This document shows, in pieces, positions 61,039 through 64,000 of a stretch of DNA of 64,000 nt; position 1 is the first letter of the stretch; each line of letters begins with the position of its first letter. A program made the translations under genes and the position numbers. Origin of the DNA: Faucicola mancuniensis (lineage in GTDB: Bacteria > Pseudomonadota > Gammaproteobacteria > Pseudomonadales > Moraxellaceae); the NCBI RefSeq assembly GCF_046523945.1, contig NZ_CP171363.1, positions 1,984,001 to 2,048,000 of the forward strand, read 5' to 3'. The notes under the pieces were generated by a model that saw nothing but the letters and a program-made list of their open reading frames with translations, was not told where the DNA came from and searched no databases.

Positions 61039-63726
61039 TCAACCCAACTTATCCCTAATCCACTTCACCAACTCCCCCATCACACTCGGCAATTTGGCAA
61101 CGTCCGTACCACCGCCTTGAGCAAAGTCAGGCTTACCGCCACCTTTACCACCAAGATTCTCCGCCAAGTATTTAATCAAATCGCCAGCTTTTACCTTGTC
61201 GGTCAAGTTTTTGCCCACGCTTGCGGTAAAGGCGATTTTGTCATCATGCACACTTGCCAAAACCACAATGCCGTCATGAAGTTTTGATTTCATGTCGTCT
61301 GATAGCGTACGCAAAGCCTTGCCGTCCATGCCGTTTACGGTGGCGATTAGCACTTTTTGACCGCTGATTTCTTGGATATTGTCGGTTAAAGAATTGGCTT
61401 GCAAACTTGCCAATTTTTGATTTAAACGCTCAAGCTGTTTTTCAAGCTCACGATTTTTGTCGTTTAACTGCTCCACACGCCCCACGATTTCATGACGCTT
61501 GGCTTTAAACTGATTGGCAAGTTGGCTCAATTGTTTGTCGCCTTGTTGCACATATTTGACCGCACCCATGCCTGTAACCGCTTCAATACGGCGAACCCCT
61601 GCCGAAATGCCTTGCTCGCTCACGATTTTAAACAAGCCAATATCGCCTGTGTGCTTGACGTGCAAGCCACCGCACAGCTCAATTGAGAACGGTTTACCGT
61701 CCTTGTCAAGCGTACCCATTGACAGCACACGCACGGTGTCGCCATATTTTTCGCCAAAGAGCATCATCGCCCCTTTGGTTTTGGCGGTTTCAATGTCCAA
61801 AATCTCAATTTGTGCAGGGGTGTTTGCCAAAATTTGTTGATTAACGATATTTTCAAGGGTAATAATGTCTTGCTCGCTCAAGGCTTTATCGTAAGAGAAG
61901 TCAAAACGCAGTAGGTCAGCACTGACCATTGAGCCTTTTTGGGTAACAGTTTCACCAAACACTTGACGTAGGCTTGCGTGTAGTAGGTGAGTGGCGGAGT
62001 GGTTTTTGGCACTTGACGCACGCACCTGCTCGGCAACTTGGGCGTGGCTTGGTTGATTGACATCAATTTGCCCCATTTTGACCACGCCATGATGAATGAA
62101 CGCTTGTCCAGATTTTTGCGTGTCAAGCACTTCAAACACGCCTGTGGTGGTGCTGATTTCGCCCAATTCGCCCACTTGTCCGCCACTTTCGGCATAAAAT
62201 GGCGTTTGTTCAAGGATTAATACGCCTTCATCGCCTTCGGATAAGCTGTCAGTTGGTTTGCCGTCTTTATAAAGATGGGTAATGGTGCTGTCGCTTGCTA
62301 ATTTTTCGTAGCCCAAAAACTCAGTTTTGCTGTCCACTTGGATTAAACTGTTATAATCCATGCCAAATTTGCCTGCTTCTCTGGCACGTTGGCGTTGCTC
62401 GTTCATGCTTTGCTCAAAGCCATTTTCGTCAATACCAATGTCTTTTTCACGCAAAATATCAGCGGTCAAATCCGCAGGGAAACCATAAGTATCATACAGT
62501 TTAAACACAATCTCGCCTGCCAGTGTATCGCCAGCTTTTAAGGTTTCTAATTCTTGTGAAAGCAGTCGCAAGCCTTGTGATAAAGTTTTGGCAAATTGCT
62601 CTTCTTCTTTTAAAATCGCTTGTTCAATTTTGGCTTTTTCGGTGCGAAGTTGTGGATAAGCATCGCCCATGATGTCGGCAAGCGGTGCAACCAATTTATA
62701 AAAGAAATTGTCTGTCGCCCCAAGTTTGTTGCCATGACGTACTGCACGGCGGATAATACGGCGTAACACATAGCCACGCCCTTCATTGCTTGGAATCACA
62801 CCGTCCGCAATCAAAAACGCCACAGAACGGATATGGTCGGCAAGCACTTTTAAAGATGGCTCTTTTTGTGCATCTGTGTCGCTTGGCATTCCGATGATTT
62901 CAATCGCTTTGCTCATCAACTGGGTGAAAATATCAATCTCATAATTGCTATGCACGCCTTGCATAATCGCACTAATCCGCTCAAGTCCCATGCCTGTATC
63001 AACACTTGGGGCAGGGAGCTTTTCTAGTGTGCCGTCTTTTTGGCGGTTAAACTGCATAAAGACGTTGTTCCAAATCTCCACATAGCGGTCGCCGTCTTCT
63101 TCAGGCGTTCCGGGCAGTCCGCCCCAAATATGCTCGCCATGGTCAAAAAACACTTCGGTACAAGGACCACACGGGCCTGTATCGCCCATCGCCCAAAAGT
63201 TGTCCGATTGGTACTCACCGCCCTTGTTATCGCCAATGCGGATAATCCGCTCGGCTGGCAAGCCCACGACTTTATTCCAAATATCAAACGCTTCATCATC
63301 GGTATGATAAACGGTGACATACAGACGGTCTTTTGGCAAACCTAACCATTTTTCAGAAGTCAAAAACTCCCACGCAAACGGAATGGCTTTTTCTTTAAAA
63401 TAATCACCAAATGAAAAATTGCCCAGCATTTCAAAAAACGTATGGTGGCGAGCGGTGTAGCCAACATTGTCCAAATCGTTGTGTTTACCGCCTGCACGCA
63501 CGCATTTTTGTGATGTAACGGCACGTTTATAGTCACGTTTATCAAGACCTAAAAACACGTCTTTAAACTGGTTCATCCCTGCATTGGTAAACAGTAGCGT
63601 TGGATCGTTGTGTGGCACAAGGCTAGACGATTCAACAGGAGTATGACCTTTTGACGCAAAAAAATCAATATAGGCTTGGCGAAGTTCGTTTGAACTCATG
63701 GTTTTTGAAATGGCTGAATGGCTCAT
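61039..63726 (-). CDS. alaS: Alanine--tRNA ligase
   Basis: An 895-residue class II synthetase that charges tRNA-Ala. The aminoacylation domain begins near residue 10 (MSSNELRQAYIDFFASKGHT), with SFGDYFKEKAIPFAWEFLT and GMGLERISAIMQG. The editing domain carries HSATHLLHASL and the zinc site CGGLHVKHTGDIG. The C-Ala domain ends GGGGKPDFAQGGGTD. ATG 63726 has a TAGGAAA ribosome site; an ATG nine codons later would also yield a complete enzyme. Confidence 0.97.
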   Translation of the reverse strand: MSHSAISKTMSSNELRQAYIDFFASKGHTPVESSSLVPHNDPTLLFTNAGMNQFKDVFLGLDKRDYKRAVTSQKCVRAGGKHNDLDNVGYTARHHTFFEMLGNFSFGDYFKEKAIPFAWEFLTSEKWLGLPKDRLYVTVYHTDDEAFDIWNKVVGLPAERIIRIGDNKGGEYQSDNFWAMGDTGPCGPCTEVFFDHGEHIWGGLPGTPEEDGDRYVEIWNNVFMQFNRQKDGTLEKLPAPSVDTGMGLERISAIMQGVHSNYEIDIFTQLMSKAIEIIGMPSDTDAQKEPSLKVLADHIRSVAFLIADGVIPSNEGRGYVLRRIIRRAVRHGNKLGATDNFFYKLVAPLADIMGDAYPQLRTEKAKIEQAILKEEEQFAKTLSQGLRLLSQELETLKAGDTLAGEIVFKLYDTYGFPADLTADILREKDIGIDENGFEQSMNEQRQRAREAGKFGMDYNSLIQVDSKTEFLGYEKLASDSTITHLYKDGKPTDSLSEGDEGVLILEQTPFYAESGGQVGELGEISTTTGVFEVLDTQKSGQAFIHHGVVKMGQIDVNQPSHAQVAEQVRASSAKNHSATHLLHASLRQVFGETVTQKGSMVSADLLRFDFSYDKALSEQDIITLENIVNQQILANTPAQIEILDIETAKTKGAMMLFGEKYGDTVRVLSMGTLDKDGKPFSIELCGGLHVKHTGDIGLFKIVSEQGISAGVRRIEAVTGMGAVKYVQQGDKQLSQLANQFKAKRHEIVGRVEQLNDKNRELEKQLERLNQKLASLQANSLTDNIQEISGQKVLIATVNGMDGKALRTLSDDMKSKLHDGIVVLASVHDDKIAFTASVGKNLTDKVKAGDLIKYLAENLGGKGGGKPDFAQGGGTDVAKLPSVMGELVKWIRDKLG

Positions 63727-63972
63727 AAAATTTCCTAGTGAAATATAAAAATAAGGATAAATAACCGTTAATTTTAGCAGAAAAAAGGCGAAAAAGATAA
63801 CGTTTTTATTGTCTTGCCGATTTATAAAAAAATGTTATTAATTTGTAAAAAAGGTAAGCAATTTTTTCCTTGATATCAGTATGGAATTGGCGTATAAATA
63901 TACACATAAATTGATTATTTTATTTTTTACCAACCAACTTTTTATCAACCAACAAGGTTAAGAGAGGAAAAT

Positions 63973-64000
63973 ATGAATTGGCAATTATTTAGCGTAATCT
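63973..64000 (+). CDS. Start of an unknown gene, truncated by window end
   Basis: An ATG at 63973 with a strong ribosome site (GAGAGGAAAA) opens MNWQLFSVI and runs off the window. Too little is visible to name it. It is divergent from alaS across about 246 AT-rich bases. Confidence 0.6.

Overview
The window looks like a chromosomal segment of an AT-rich gammaproteobacterium of the Moraxellaceae, most likely the genus Moraxella. The reasons are the huge UspA/Hag-type trimeric autotransporter, the BamE-OmpA fusion lipoprotein next to it, a CsrA with a long disordered tail, a PilU gene, and many small toxin-antitoxin loci. The species cannot be fixed from sequence alone. No rRNA, tRNA, CRISPR array or prophage was recognised.

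Layout. Bases 1-4960 are accessory: the 3' part of a DEAD-box helicase gene, a tiny palindromic MITE derivative, an AbiF/Abi_2-type HEPN protein with a structured 5' leader, and a four-fold tandem array (period 646 bp) of two-gene toxin-antitoxin-like modules. Bases 4979-15380 hold a 2822-residue trimeric autotransporter, an OmpA-family lipoprotein, a BrnT/BrnA pair and toxin-antitoxin debris. Bases 15418-18409 hold an NAD(P)-binding protein, rraA, a YdcF-like gene and murB, followed by a truncated mgtC remnant. Bases 19154-25950 are the envelope biogenesis cluster bamA-skp-lpxD-fabZ-lpxA, then a lone Hpt-domain gene and trmJ.

Bases 26055-35794 mix housekeeping genes (cysK, pepN, a DUF389 membrane protein, an LplT-like transporter) with two MITE copies and four genes damaged by in-frame stop codons. 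Bases 35923-43859 hold tamA-tamB. Then come pilU (with a third full MITE just upstream), a BI-1 family gene, recJ, a TRIC-type channel gene, a YihY-type gene, a DUF2069 gene, nrdA with a downstream zinc-ribbon gene, ung-tadA, a HopJ-family gene, csrA, lysC, a YghU-type glutathione transferase gene, a gene interrupted by an IS4-family insertion sequence with a perfect 9-bp target duplication, alaS, and the first codons of another gene.

How it fits together. Outer-membrane assembly is strongly represented: BamA inserts beta-barrels, Skp chaperones them, TamA/TamB assist assembly and lipid traffic, LpxD/LpxA/FabZ supply lipid A acyl chemistry, and the autotransporter anchor is a likely BamA client. 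The mobile and defence-like layer includes a MITE family with three full copies and one minimal copy, one IS, the AbiF-like system, about seven toxin-antitoxin loci or remnants, and recently disrupted genes. It sits in the gaps between these conserved blocks.
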